From Mucilaginibacter gilvus (GTDB lineage Bacteria > Bacteroidota > Bacteroidia > Sphingobacteriales > Sphingobacteriaceae): a stretch of DNA of 64,000 bases. Both the position numbers and the translations under genes were made by a program. The stretch covers positions 124,001-188,000 of the forward strand of contig NZ_SBIW01000008.1 in assembly GCF_004054195.1 (NCBI RefSeq), read 5' to 3'. Of the stretch, positions 16,344-25,856 are shown one piece after another (positions within the stretch are counted from its first letter, which is position 1; every line of letters starts with the position of its first letter). The notes beneath the pieces were generated by a model. That model had not been told where the DNA came from, made no database searches, and saw only the letters and a program-made list of their open reading frames with translations.

Positions 16344-17450
16344 ATGAAAACTAAATACATTATCTACACCCTGCTGGCTTTATTGGTTGCTTTTCTTATT
16401 TATAACAAGTTTTTTAGCAAGCATGCTAAAGAGCGCGATGCCGTTACCGCAGGCGCAGCAGGCGGTGCCAAAGGAGGTAAAGGCGGCAAAGGCGGCAAAA
16501 CAAATCCACCGGTATCTGTTGTGCTGATGGTTGTAAAAGATACTGCGGTAAGCAACCAGATAGACATTACCGGCACTATTGATGCCAACGAAAAGGTGAG
16601 CCTGATAAGCCAGACCGCGGGCAATATCACGGGCATTTATTTTACCGAAGGCACCAAAGTAAGCAAGGGCCAGCTCCTGGTAAAGGTATATAACCAGGAT
16701 CAGCAGGCAGCATTACAACAGATAAACGCGCAAATGGTATTGGCGCGCGATATTAATAACCGTAACAAAATATTACTGGAGAAAGAGGCGGTGAGTAAAG
16801 AGGAGTACGAAACCTCCTTGTCATCCTTAAACTCCATGAAAGCGCAGGCAGATGTGATAAGGGCGCAAATAGCCCGTACCGAAATTCGTGCGCCATTCTC
16901 GGGCACTATTGGCTTGCGTAATGTGAGCCCGGGTGGTTATCTATCTCCTTCTACGCCCATCGCTACCATCGTTAATATCGACCCGGCGAAAGTTACCTTC
17001 TCGGTACCTGAGCGTTACCTGCCAATTATTGGCAAGGGGAGTAAAGTGAAATTCACCATAGAAAGTTCGCAGAAAGAATTTGCTGCAATAGTTTACGCTA
17101 TTGAGCCGGCGTTAGATGCCACGTCGCGTACCATCACAGTGCGGGCAAAGGCGCCAAATTCGCGGAACGAGCTTACTGCAGGTTCATTCGCCAAAATAAA
17201 TCTCACCCTCGACCAGATCCCTAAAACCATTATGGTGCCTACCGAATGCGTTATCCCCGATTTGAAAAGCAGTAAAGTTTATGTTTACCAAAACGGTATA
17301 GCGGTGGCCAAATTTGTAAAAACAGACCTGCGTACCGATACCAAAATTCAAATTATTGATGGGTTGAAACAGGGTGATAGCATAGTAGTATCGGGCTTGA
17401 TCCAGATCCGCCCAAAATCGCCTTTGAAAGTTTTAAAAGTTATAGAATAA
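16344..17450 (+). CDS. RND efflux periplasmic adaptor subunit (HlyD/AcrA family)
   Basis: A 368-residue membrane-fusion protein. One membrane anchor (residues 7-23) is followed by a low-complexity Gly/Lys/Ala linker (about 36-54). A barrel-sandwich domain follows (G-T-I-D-A-N-E-K-V-S-L near 76 and A-P-F-S-G-T-I-G-L near 183), split by a short coiled coil (about 120-175). Beta-barrel and membrane-proximal domains complete it. It bridges the inner-membrane pump and the outer-membrane channel, whose genes follow in order with 4-bp and 6-bp gaps. Confidence 0.95.
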   Translation: MKTKYIIYTLLALLVAFLIYNKFFSKHAKERDAVTAGAAGGAKGGKGGKGGKTNPPVSVVLMVVKDTAVSNQIDITGTIDANEKVSLISQTAGNITGIYFTEGTKVSKGQLLVKVYNQDQQAALQQINAQMVLARDINNRNKILLEKEAVSKEEYETSLSSLNSMKAQADVIRAQIARTEIRAPFSGTIGLRNVSPGGYLSPSTPIATIVNIDPAKVTFSVPERYLPIIGKGSKVKFTIESSQKEFAAIVYAIEPALDATSRTITVRAKAPNSRNELTAGSFAKINLTLDQIPKTIMVPTECVIPDLKSSKVYVYQNGIAVAKFVKTDLRTDTKIQIIDGLKQGDSIVVSGLIQIRPKSPLKVLKVIE

Positions 17451-17454
17451 TAAT

Positions 17455-20400
17455 ATGAGTTTATCGTCCGTAAGTATAAAAAGGCCAGTACTGGCAACGG
17501 TGATGTCTGTTGTTATTGTCGTGTTCGGCGTAATTGGCTATACCTTTTTAGGGGTGAGAGATTTCCCTTCGGTAGATCCGCCCATTATATCTGTCTCTAC
17601 CAGCTACTCGGGCGCTAACGCCGATGTAGTAGAATCGCAGATAACCGAGCCACTGGAGAAAGCCATTAACGGTGTGCCGGGGATTCGTAATATATCTTCT
17701 ACCAGTTCGGTAGGGAGCAGCAATATCACCGTAGAATTTAACCTGGATGCCGACCTGGAAACCGCCGCGAATGATGTGCGCGATAAAGTAAGCCAGGCAC
17801 AACGTCAGTTACCGCAGGATATTAACGCCCCACCCGTAGTTACCAAAGCCGATGCGAGTGCGGATAACATTATCACCCTTACCGTAAGCAGCGATAAGCG
17901 CAACATTATGCAGGTGAATGATTTTGCCGAGAATGTGTTGCAGGAAGGTTTACAAACTATACCAGGTGTAAGTACTATTAATATACAGGGACAGCGCCAA
18001 TACGCTATGCGCTTATGGATAGACCCAAATAAGCTTTCGGCGCTGGGTTTAACAGCAACCGATATAGGCACGGCGCTAAACCGCGAGAACGTGGAACTGC
18101 CTGCGGGTAAAATTGAGGGTAACAATACTGAGATCACCATCCGCGCGCTGGGTAAACTTACCAACGAAAAAGATTTTAACAACCTCATTATCCGTGCCGA
18201 TAGTAACCGGGTGATCAGGCTGAGTGATGTTGGCTACGCCGTGCTGGGTTCGTCAAACGAAGAAACCTCGTTAAAAGAATCGTTTGTGCCAATGGTAGGC
18301 CTCGCTATTGTACCGCAACCAGGAGCTAACTATGTGCAAATAGCCAAGGATTTTTATTTAAGGCTGGCACAGATCCAAAAAGATCTTCCGCCGGATATTA
18401 AGGTGAAAGTGGCTTTGGATAACACCAAGTTTATTAACAACTCCATAGTAGAGGTGAAGGAAACGCTGCTAATATCATTTATATTGGTGGTGATTATCAT
18501 CTATCTTTTCTTCCGCGATTGGCTCATCGCCTTCCGCCCGCTGATAGATATCCCGGTATCATTGATAGGGGCGTTCTTTATCATGTATGTATTCGGGTAC
18601 TCCATCAATATATTAACCTTGCTGGGCATCGTACTGGCCACCGGCTTGGTGGTGGATGATGGTATTGTGGTAACCGAGAATATTTACAAAAAAGTGGAAG
18701 GCGGCATGGCCATCAGGCAGGCGGCTTTCCAGGGTTCAGCAGAGATCTTCTTTGCGGTAGTATCAACTTCGGTTACACTGGCGGCTGTGTTTTTACCCAT
18801 CATGTTCTTACAGGGCTTTACCGGCAGGCTGTTCCGCGAGTTTGCTGTAGTGGTGGCGGGCTCGGTGCTGATATCGGCATTTGTATCGTTGTCATTAACA
18901 CCTATGCTGAACGTGAAGCTGATCCGCAAGAGCCAAAAGAAATCAAAGTTCTACGAAAAAACAGAACCCTTCTTCGAAGGCATGACAAACGGCTACACCG
19001 AAACGCTGGTGAACTTTATGAAAAAGAAATGGGTATCGTTTGTGATATTAGGAGGCTCGCTTTTGCTTACAGGTGTGTTATTCAAAATAACCCCTTCTGA
19101 GCTGGCCCCGCTTGATGACCGCAGCTTGCTGCGTTACCAGGTAACCGGCTCCGAAGGCGCAACATACGAGTACATGACCCGCTACATGGATAAGGTTGCG
19201 CAGATCGTAGCAGATTCGGTACCGGAAGCAAATGTGAACCTCGAGATCGTTTCGCCGTCATTTGGCGGCGGCGGGTCGGCCAATTCGGGCTTTGGGCGTA
19301 TCGGGCTTACAGAACCGGATAAGCGTACCCGTACCCAGCAGCAAATAGCCGATTTTTTGAACAAAAAGTTGCGAGCCATGCCCGATGCCAGAGCCATAGT
19401 GGTGCAGGAGCAAACCATAAGTGGTGGCGGTAGCGGTTCACGTACATCATTGCCGGTGCAATTTGTGATCCAGAACCAGGATTTTGAAAAAATCCGTAAG
19501 GTACTGCCCGATTTTTTTGCCGAAGTATCAAAAAGCCCTGTTTTCCAGGGAACGGATATCAATCTTAAATTTACCAAACCCGAGCTGCGTGTAACCACCG
19601 ACCGCGACCGTGCCCGCGACCTGGGCGTTTCAGTAGAAGATATCGCCCAAACACTACAGCTTTATTATAGCGGTGGCCGTTTAGATTATTTCTTGATCAA
19701 TGGTAAACAGTACCAGGTAATTGCCCAGGTAGACCGCTCGAACCGCGATCAGCCGCTCGATCTGAAATCGGTTTACGTACGTAGTTCAAAGGGTAATTTG
19801 GTACAGCTGGATAACGTAGTGAAGATACAGGAAAGCGCCACGCCACCTTCTATCTTCCACTTTAACCGTTATAAATCGGCAACCGTACAAGCCGGACTTG
19901 CACCGGGTAAAACCGTGGGAGACGGCATAGCCGAGATGAACCGCATCTCTAAAGAAATGCTCGATGAAACCTTTAGCACCGCGCTAAGCGGCCCATCAAG
20001 GGATTATGCCGAAGGTTCATCAAACATCGCCTTCGCGTTCTTATTCGCCTTGTTGCTGATCTATTTAGTACTTGCCGCCCAATTCGAAAGCTTTGTGGAT
20101 CCGTTTATCGTAATGCTTACTGTGCCATTAGCCATATCCGGGGCCTTCCTTTCGCTCTGGCTGTTCGATCAAACGTTTAACATTTTTAGCCAGATAGGTG
20201 TTATTACCCTTGTGGGGCTGGTAACCAAAAACGGGATTTTAATTGTGGAGTTTGCTAACCAGCGTATGGAGGCTGGCCTTGATAAATACGAGGCGGTGGT
20301 TGAAGCGGCCACGTCGCGGCTGCGCCCTATTTTGATGACGAGTTTGGCGGTGGTGCTTGGCTCGGTACCAATTGCTTTAGCTTTGGGTGCGGGTGCAAAA

Positions 20401-20583
20401 AGCCGCGTATCGTTAGGTATAGTAATTATCGGTGGGATGCTTTTCTCGCTGGTGCTTACGCTTTATGTAATACCAACCATGTACATGGTGTTTGCCTCCA
20501 AAACCCGTAAAGACCCAGACGAAGAAACCGAAGAAGAAGCGGCTGCAATTCACCCAACGCATATTATTATCCAAAAACATTAA
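17455..20583 (+). CDS. RND multidrug efflux permease (AcrB/HAE1-like)
   Basis: A 1042-residue pump of normal length. It begins with the typical S-L-S-S-V-S-I-K-R-P-V-L-A-T helix, then V-R-D-F-P-S-V-D-P-P. Twelve membrane segments form two groups (one near 10-30 and 335-550, the other near 530-550 and 860-1030) around two large periplasmic loops. The proton-relay region shows G-L-V-V-D-D-G-I-V-V-T-E-N near residue 400, with two Asp in TM4. The protein uses proton motive force to export small molecules. Substrate cannot be told from sequence, but the family is mostly multidrug. It is the middle gene of a three-gene operon. Confidence 0.96.
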   Translation: MSLSSVSIKRPVLATVMSVVIVVFGVIGYTFLGVRDFPSVDPPIISVSTSYSGANADVVESQITEPLEKAINGVPGIRNISSTSSVGSSNITVEFNLDADLETAANDVRDKVSQAQRQLPQDINAPPVVTKADASADNIITLTVSSDKRNIMQVNDFAENVLQEGLQTIPGVSTINIQGQRQYAMRLWIDPNKLSALGLTATDIGTALNRENVELPAGKIEGNNTEITIRALGKLTNEKDFNNLIIRADSNRVIRLSDVGYAVLGSSNEETSLKESFVPMVGLAIVPQPGANYVQIAKDFYLRLAQIQKDLPPDIKVKVALDNTKFINNSIVEVKETLLISFILVVIIIYLFFRDWLIAFRPLIDIPVSLIGAFFIMYVFGYSINILTLLGIVLATGLVVDDGIVVTENIYKKVEGGMAIRQAAFQGSAEIFFAVVSTSVTLAAVFLPIMFLQGFTGRLFREFAVVVAGSVLISAFVSLSLTPMLNVKLIRKSQKKSKFYEKTEPFFEGMTNGYTETLVNFMKKKWVSFVILGGSLLLTGVLFKITPSELAPLDDRSLLRYQVTGSEGATYEYMTRYMDKVAQIVADSVPEANVNLEIVSPSFGGGGSANSGFGRIGLTEPDKRTRTQQQIADFLNKKLRAMPDARAIVVQEQTISGGGSGSRTSLPVQFVIQNQDFEKIRKVLPDFFAEVSKSPVFQGTDINLKFTKPELRVTTDRDRARDLGVSVEDIAQTLQLYYSGGRLDYFLINGKQYQVIAQVDRSNRDQPLDLKSVYVRSSKGNLVQLDNVVKIQESATPPSIFHFNRYKSATVQAGLAPGKTVGDGIAEMNRISKEMLDETFSTALSGPSRDYAEGSSNIAFAFLFALLLIYLVLAAQFESFVDPFIVMLTVPLAISGAFLSLWLFDQTFNIFSQIGVITLVGLVTKNGILIVEFANQRMEAGLDKYEAVVEAATSRLRPILMTSLAVVLGSVPIALALGAGAKSRVSLGIVIIGGMLFSLVLTLYVIPTMYMVFASKTRKDPDEETEEEAAAIHPTHIIIQKH

Positions 20584-20589
20584 GCAGCA

Positions 20590-21906
20590 ATGAAGATCAA
20601 ATATATAATCGGCTTAATTTTTTACTGTGCGGCTTTTACAAACGCCACCGCGCAGGATGCCCCGGTGCTTACCCTGCGCGATGCAGTGGAGATTGCACTA
20701 AAGAACAATTATAACATTAAGCTGTCTCAAAATAACGCGGCTATATCGGGCAATAACGTAACGCTGGGTAATGCTGGCTTTTTGCCAACGGTAACGGGTA
20801 ATCTTACACAAAACAGCAGTGTGCAAACCACCAAGCAAACCCGCAGCGACGGGACGGTGAACGATATAAAAAACGCGCACAACAGTAATTTAAACTACGG
20901 CGTAAACCTCAACTGGACAATATTCGACGGGTTCGCCATGTTTGCTACCTACGACCAATTGAAACAACTGGATAAGCTTGGTGCCATCCGCCTGCAGGAT
21001 ACTATCCAGAGCACCGTTGCCAACGTTATTAATACGTATTACAACCTCATAAGCCAAAACGAACAGATAAAGGCATTGCACGGGGCCATAGACATTTCGC
21101 GTACGCAATTACGGTACTCCAATGATAAGTTTACCGTTGGGCGTGTTTCGCGGTTAGAGGTATATAACGCGCAGGTGAATTTAAATACCGATACTGCGGC
21201 GCTTATTGTTCAACTGCAGCAATTTAAAAGCAGCAAAATTCAATTGAACCAGCTACTGGTGCGCGATCTGCAAACCGAATTTTCGGTAGGTGATACCATA
21301 GTGGTAGATCGCTCCCTGATTTTGGGCGATATCATCAGCAAAGCGCAAACACAAAACCCGGGTATCCTGTCCTCGCAAATAAATAAACGCCTTGCCGACA
21401 TCAACCTGAAACAAGTGCGCAGTACACGTTACCCTGTTGTAGGGCTTACGTCTGGTTATACCTTTACCAAAAATAAAACGCCGGCTGGTTTTACCCTGCA
21501 GCAAAATGCGCATGGCTTTGCTTACGGTGTGGTGGCATCTATCAATATATTCGACGGGTTAAACCAGTGGAGAAGAGAGCGGAATGCAAAGCTGCAGATA
21601 GACAACGCCGATATCGACTACAAAAAAACGATGCTGGAAGTAGAAGCACAGATCAGTAATTTCTATGTTTCTTACCTTTCGGGGCTGGACTTGATCAGGA
21701 TAGGTCAATCTAACGTAGAGTTGGCGCGCAAAAACCTGGAGATCTCTTTAGAGAAATATAAGCTGGGCAACATCACCCCGCTGGAGATCCGCGAAGCGCA
21801 AAGGAACTACCTGGATGCGCAATCCACGTTTTTTTCCGCACAATACCAAAGCAAAATGGCCGAGGTTACTTTAAAGCAAATTACCAATAGTATTAATATT
21901 CAATAA
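20590..21906 (+). CDS. TolC family outer-membrane efflux channel
   Basis: A 438-residue exported protein with a signal peptide (residues 1-21, ending A-T-A-Q). It has the duplicated TolC layout: long amphipathic helices with L-R-D-A-V-E-I-A-L-K-N-N-Y near residue 29 and the S-L-E-K-Y-K-L-G-N-I-T-P-L-E repeat near 391, plus short beta strands with L-N-W-T-I-F-D-G-F near 106 and the matching N-I-F-D-G-L near 318. It completes the tripartite efflux operon with the two genes upstream. Confidence 0.95.
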   Translation: MKIKYIIGLIFYCAAFTNATAQDAPVLTLRDAVEIALKNNYNIKLSQNNAAISGNNVTLGNAGFLPTVTGNLTQNSSVQTTKQTRSDGTVNDIKNAHNSNLNYGVNLNWTIFDGFAMFATYDQLKQLDKLGAIRLQDTIQSTVANVINTYYNLISQNEQIKALHGAIDISRTQLRYSNDKFTVGRVSRLEVYNAQVNLNTDTAALIVQLQQFKSSKIQLNQLLVRDLQTEFSVGDTIVVDRSLILGDIISKAQTQNPGILSSQINKRLADINLKQVRSTRYPVVGLTSGYTFTKNKTPAGFTLQQNAHGFAYGVVASINIFDGLNQWRRERNAKLQIDNADIDYKKTMLEVEAQISNFYVSYLSGLDLIRIGQSNVELARKNLEISLEKYKLGNITPLEIREAQRNYLDAQSTFFSAQYQSKMAEVTLKQITNSINIQ

Positions 21907-21942
21907 AGTATATTTAATTGCTTTAAAAGATTATTTTTGAAC

Positions 21943-22326
21943 ATGCCTGTTCGCTATAAAACTTGTTTGCTTATCGATGATAATTACATCGATAATTTTG
22001 TGACGCGCAAAATTTTAGAGAGCGGCAATTTTGCAGAGAAGATTATTGTTCAGCAGTCGCCCGTAGACGCTTTAAACGCTATGAGGGAAGGGCTTGTTAA
22101 GCCGGATGTTATTTTTTTAGATATCCGTATGCCGGCGATGACCGGTTTTGAATTTTTAGAAGAATACGATAAACTGGACCTGGATCTGGAAAACCCGGTG
22201 AAGATCTTCATGCTGTCGTCCTCACTGGATCCAACCGACATGAACAATTCGCGTAATAGCAGGCATGTAGCGCAATTTATTCATAAACCACTTACTTACG
22301 AGGCGCTCGAAGAACTTAGCACATGA
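21943..22326 (+). CDS. Single-domain response regulator (CheY-like receiver)
   Basis: A receiver domain alone, about 127 residues. It has the acidic pair D-D in L-L-I-D-D-N-Y, the phosphoacceptor Asp in V-I-F-L-D-I-R-M-P (about residue 60), the Ser in M-L-S-S-S and the Lys in H-K-P-L. There is no DNA-binding or enzymatic output domain, so it should act by protein contact or in a phosphorelay. ATG at 21943 is preferred over a TTG two codons earlier. It overlaps the next gene by 4 nt (ATGA), showing translational coupling. Confidence 0.92.
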   Translation: MPVRYKTCLLIDDNYIDNFVTRKILESGNFAEKIIVQQSPVDALNAMREGLVKPDVIFLDIRMPAMTGFEFLEEYDKLDLDLENPVKIFMLSSSLDPTDMNNSRNSRHVAQFIHKPLTYEALEELST

Positions 22327-23174
22327 TATTAGTAGCAGATAGCGGGTCATCCAAAACAGATTGGCTGCTCTCAGGCCCGGATGGCGAGCCTAAAGCATTC
22401 AGGTCGGTAGGGTTAAACCCATACTTTCATACCGAAAAGGAAATTCTAAAAATACTCCAGGAGCAGATAACAGATCTGCTGCCCTACGCCCCGCAGATAG
22501 CAGAGATATACTTTTTTGGCGCGGGCTGTTCCAGTCCCGACAGGCACGAAATAGTTTCCAACGCGCTGAGCGCTCTTTTCCCCCAATCCTACATCAGTGT
22601 AGATAGTGACCTTTTGGCTTCGGCATACGCCACCTGCGGGCACGAGAAGGGCTTTTGCTGCATCCTGGGCACCGGTTCAAACATTTCTTTTTTTGATGGC
22701 GAGGAAATTCACGACGGGCAGCACGGCCTGGGTTATGTATTGGGAGACGAGGGGGCAGGTACCATCATCGGCAAAACACTCGTAACCGATTTTTTATATG
22801 AAAAAATGCCCCACGACATACATGCGAAGTTTAACGAGGCTTACCATTTGGATAAGGAAATAGTGATCAAGAACGTGTACCAAAAGCCGGCTGCAAATTC
22901 TTACCTCGCATCCTTCTCCCGCTTTATAGCCCAAATACGCCAAACAGATTACGCGCAGGCCCTGCTCAGAAACATTTTTCAGGAGTTTGTAGATACCAAC
23001 ATTAAATCGTACCCACAATACAACAAGTTCAAATGCCATTTTGTGGGCTCCATCGCTTTTATCTTCTCTATTGAGTTAAAAGCCGTGTGCGAACAGAACG
23101 GGGTGCATGTAGGCAAGATCATCCGCCAGCCCATAACCGATCTGCTGGAGTTTATGGTGAAAAGGAACGGGTAA
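22323..23174 (+). CDS. N-acetylglucosamine kinase-like protein (BadF/BadG/BcrA/BcrD ATPase family)
   Basis: A 283-residue ASKHA-fold kinase. The phosphate-1 loop is V-A-D-S-G-S-S-K-T-D-W near the N-terminus. A further ATP-site motif is I-L-G-T-G-S-N-I-S near residue 117, and L-G-D-E-G-A-G-T-I-I-G near 141 is typical of the N-acetylglucosamine kinase branch. It probably phosphorylates an amino sugar recovered from peptidoglycan or chitin. It is coupled to the receiver gene by an ATGA overlap, an unusual partner. Its stop codon directly abuts the stop of the convergent lipoprotein gene. Confidence 0.85.
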   Translation: MILVADSGSSKTDWLLSGPDGEPKAFRSVGLNPYFHTEKEILKILQEQITDLLPYAPQIAEIYFFGAGCSSPDRHEIVSNALSALFPQSYISVDSDLLASAYATCGHEKGFCCILGTGSNISFFDGEEIHDGQHGLGYVLGDEGAGTIIGKTLVTDFLYEKMPHDIHAKFNEAYHLDKEIVIKNVYQKPAANSYLASFSRFIAQIRQTDYAQALLRNIFQEFVDTNIKSYPQYNKFKCHFVGSIAFIFSIELKAVCEQNGVHVGKIIRQPITDLLEFMVKRNG

Positions 23175-23621
23175 TTATTTTTCGTTGTTGTAAGTTATCT
23201 GCCAATTTAGGGCGGTCAACTCCTCCTCTGTATAGTTCAACACCTTTAGGTATTTGTTCGTGTTAATTAATTCATTCATTACTGGGCCGTGATATTGCTT
23301 AATTTCATCTACGGAAAAAACATAAATAAATAGCTTCTTTTCTTTCCCTTCTGAAATGTAATAATGCCATGCGTCCGACTTGCCGGAAATATAAATTGTG
23401 TTTGTGGAGTCGGGTTCAACATAATTGTTATCACTCACATAAAACTCCACGTTATTCTCTCGCCGGGTGGGCGGTTGAGAATTCGAATATAGAACAGTTA
23501 TTTTTTGGGATGAATTATTGCGCACCGTTAACATGCTGTTACTATAATCCATAGCAATATACTTGCATCCGCAAAAGCAGGTTGTAAATAAACACAGCAA
23601 GAATAAGGCATGTTTTTTCAT
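23175..23621 (-). CDS. Hypothetical lipoprotein
   Basis: A 148-residue protein with a lipoprotein-type signal: a hydrophobic helix at residues 4-15 followed by several cysteines (C-F-C-G-C-K), of which C19 fits a lipobox. The mature part is mostly beta-strand in character, with Y-V-E-P-D-S-T-N-T-I-Y-I-S in the middle. No family is recognised. It is transcribed alone, and its stop codon (23175-23177) touches the convergent kinase stop with no intervening bases. Confidence 0.7.
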   Translation of the reverse strand: MKKHALFLLCLFTTCFCGCKYIAMDYSNSMLTVRNNSSQKITVLYSNSQPPTRRENNVEFYVSDNNYVEPDSTNTIYISGKSDAWHYYISEGKEKKLFIYVFSVDEIKQYHGPVMNELINTNKYLKVLNYTEEELTALNWQITYNNEK

Positions 23622-23780
23622 AGGGGTTAAGTTTTTTTGTGAAAGGTTTAACAGGATGATGGAAACAAGATACTAACTTAAACCGAATTCTTTTGTCATA
23701 AACCACCCTTTACTTGTCGCCTTTGCAACCTTTAAACAATTTCCGGGCTATAGATATTTACCTTATTAAATATCACCACT

Positions 23781-23967
23781 ATGAGAAAACTGACAAATTA
23801 AAAACCGCCACTCGCTGGAGTTGACAATTGTTACCCAATTAAACAGCCTGGTGGTCGTACTGGTATATAACCAGTTAGATAAGAATAGCGCCGAAAACCA
23901 AAACCCGGTTAAACGGAGGCGGAGAACAATAAAGCATGAATGTTTAGTCGTTCACGCATATTGTTAA
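23781..23967 (+). pseudogene. Possible small frameshifted coding remnant
   Basis: An ATG at 23781 opens M-R-K-L-T-N and then stops. One base out of phase, a stop-free frame (23794-23967) of 57 codons continues with I-K-N-R-H-S-L-E-L-T-I-V-T-Q-L-N and a basic cluster K-R-R-R-R. Joining the two frames at the A-run near 23795 would give a 61-residue product. I do not recognise it. The rest of the 523-bp gap (23622-24144) has no visible gene, only the inverted repeat listed next. Confidence 0.25.
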
Positions 23968-23991
23968 TCAATAGTTAATAATATGCGTGAA
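23951..23991. repeat. 12-bp perfect inverted repeat
   Basis: TTCACGCATATT (23951-23962) and AATATGCGTGAA (23980-23991) are exact reverse complements with a 17-nt loop. No T-run follows on the plus strand, so a simple terminator is doubtful. It overlaps the end of the possible coding remnant. Confidence 0.6.
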
Positions 23992-24144
23992 TTTGTGTTA
24001 ACCCTGCGTTTTTTTAAATAGTTGACTATTAGATACTTGATTAAAGTTAACCTTGAACTGTGTAAACTTTTGTAAACTTTTTTGCCAATCGCAGATGCAG
24101 CTTTGTTAAGCTAAAAGAAATTTTGGCCTACAACCAAACGCGAT

Positions 24145-25776
24145 TTAGCCATTAATTTTTGCCGCTACGTTCTTTTTGAAAAATGCTTTTATCAATAAAA
24201 AGGCAATCCCCAACACCGCCAAAATACTGCCGAGTTTTGGCAGGTAGTCGCCATATTCCACGTAAAAAGTAATATCGCTGTTAAGGTTAATATCGTGTTT
24301 TAGCGCTGTTTTTACCCACCATTTGCTTTGCTTAACCACATCACCCCGCTGGTTAATAAATGCAGAGATCCCGGTATTGGCCGATTGGCACACCCAGCGG
24401 CGGGTTTCAATGGCGCGCAGTTTGGCATAATCCAGGTGCTGATCTTTACCTGAAGTGTTTTCCCACCAGCCATCGTTGGTGATAATAGCAATGAACTCCG
24501 AACCCTGGCTTACAGATCTGGCCACCCATTCGCCCCAGATGGAATCGTAACAGATCACCGGCGTTACGCCAATGCCGCTTTGCGAATAAAGCACGCTTGG
24601 CTTGGTTTGTATGGTATAAGCCCCCGTAGCGCCGCCCAAGTGCGCAAATACAGGCTTTAAAAACGAAAGTACACTGCCAAAAGGCAAAGCTTCCGCGCCC
24701 GGCACCAGGCGCGATTTATGGTATATATGTACTTTGGCAGAGTTCTCGATGTTGATAGCGCTGCTGTAATGGTCCCAAAAGCCACCGTTGGGCGTAGGGC
24801 TGGCAGTTTCGTTAACTTGCTTATCATATAAGCGGTAGGTTTCGCCACCCGTAATTACGTTGCCGTTTTTATATCTATTTAGGAAGCGCCTTACCTGTAG
24901 GTAATAATTGTTGTTAAGCATGTGGTCTTCGTCCATAAATTCAACAATGGCAGTTTCGGGCCAGATGAAAAATTCTGTGTTACGCTGCGCAAGCGAATCT
25001 GACAGTTTAGTAAGCGTTTCTATCTGGTTATAAACCGGGATAGTGCCTTCCTTTTCATACGGGTCGATATTGGGCTGAGCGATGACAATGTTGGCCGGGT
25101 TTACGTGTTCCTCGTAGTTATAGTAGCGAATTAGTGATATACCAAGCGGCAGTATCAATGTAAGCGTAACGCTGATGATGAGCTTCGACCTAAGTTTTTT
25201 TGTTTGCGCTTCCTGTAATCCCACATAAAGTAAAAACAATAGAATGTTTATAGCCCATACCCAAATGGTGCCGCCGTAAACGCCGGTGTATTCGTACCAC
25301 TGCACCCATTGGTGCGATACCGCGAAACCGTTGCCAAGCGTCATCCAGGGGAAGTTAAGATCCCAGCTTTGGTGCAGGTATTCGTAACCTATCCAAAAAC
25401 AAACCAGCCCGATAAGCCCGATGGTTCGGTTGGTTTTTAAGCGCAGGCGATAATACAACCAGCATGCCGTGCTCATCAATAATGGGCCCAGCGCATAAGG
25501 TATCAACGTTACGGGTATAGCCACCACGGGGCCGATGATCTTGAGCGCGTTATAAACCCAGTAAACGCACAACGTATTCCAAACAAAAAAGCCCAGAAAA
25601 GTGGTATTGAAGATCTGCTTGCCTTTTTTGGCGGAGGTGGATTGGATAATGTTCTCCATTGCCAACAGCATAGGCACGAATCCTAAAAACAGCATGAAGG
25701 TGGTATACGGCGTAGGTGGCCAGGCTATCCAAAGCAACAAGCCGGATAATATGGATAAGGGGATGTTTTTTTTCAT
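24145..25776 (-). CDS. lnt: Apolipoprotein N-acyltransferase
   Basis: A 543-residue inner-membrane enzyme. About six N-terminal membrane segments (residues 5-210) precede a carbon-nitrogen hydrolase domain (about 225-500) and a last membrane segment near 510-530. The catalytic triad is visible as Glu in I-W-P-E-T-A-I, Lys in Y-H-K-S-R-L-V-P-G-A-E and Cys in V-I-C-Y-D-S-I-W. Lnt transfers a third acyl chain to the N-terminal Cys of lipoproteins. Length is normal. It is followed and preceded by intergenic repeat DNA, not by an operon partner. Confidence 0.95.
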   Translation of the reverse strand: MKKNIPLSILSGLLLWIAWPPTPYTTFMLFLGFVPMLLAMENIIQSTSAKKGKQIFNTTFLGFFVWNTLCVYWVYNALKIIGPVVAIPVTLIPYALGPLLMSTACWLYYRLRLKTNRTIGLIGLVCFWIGYEYLHQSWDLNFPWMTLGNGFAVSHQWVQWYEYTGVYGGTIWVWAINILLFLLYVGLQEAQTKKLRSKLIISVTLTLILPLGISLIRYYNYEEHVNPANIVIAQPNIDPYEKEGTIPVYNQIETLTKLSDSLAQRNTEFFIWPETAIVEFMDEDHMLNNNYYLQVRRFLNRYKNGNVITGGETYRLYDKQVNETASPTPNGGFWDHYSSAINIENSAKVHIYHKSRLVPGAEALPFGSVLSFLKPVFAHLGGATGAYTIQTKPSVLYSQSGIGVTPVICYDSIWGEWVARSVSQGSEFIAIITNDGWWENTSGKDQHLDYAKLRAIETRRWVCQSANTGISAFINQRGDVVKQSKWWVKTALKHDINLNSDITFYVEYGDYLPKLGSILAVLGIAFLLIKAFFKKNVAAKING

Positions 25777-25801
25777 TAAGATAATCGAAATTCTAAAACT
25801 A

Positions 25802-25831
25802 TGTCATTGCGAGCGATAGCGCGGCAACCTC
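25802..25831 (+). repeat. Left arm of a 30-bp inverted repeat flanking a GIY-YIG gene
   Basis: A 30-bp sequence starting TGTCATTGCGAGCG and ending GCGGCAACCTC. Its exact reverse complement is at 26175-26204. It is of the same general type as the GTCATT-k-CGA repeat at 8489. Confidence 0.9.
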
Positions 25832-25856
25832 GTAGTATGCTAAGTAGCAAACTTTG

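Noticed and set aside
21937..21942. TTG as start of the receiver protein
   Set aside because: The ATG two codons later gives the usual receiver N-terminus and needs no rare start.
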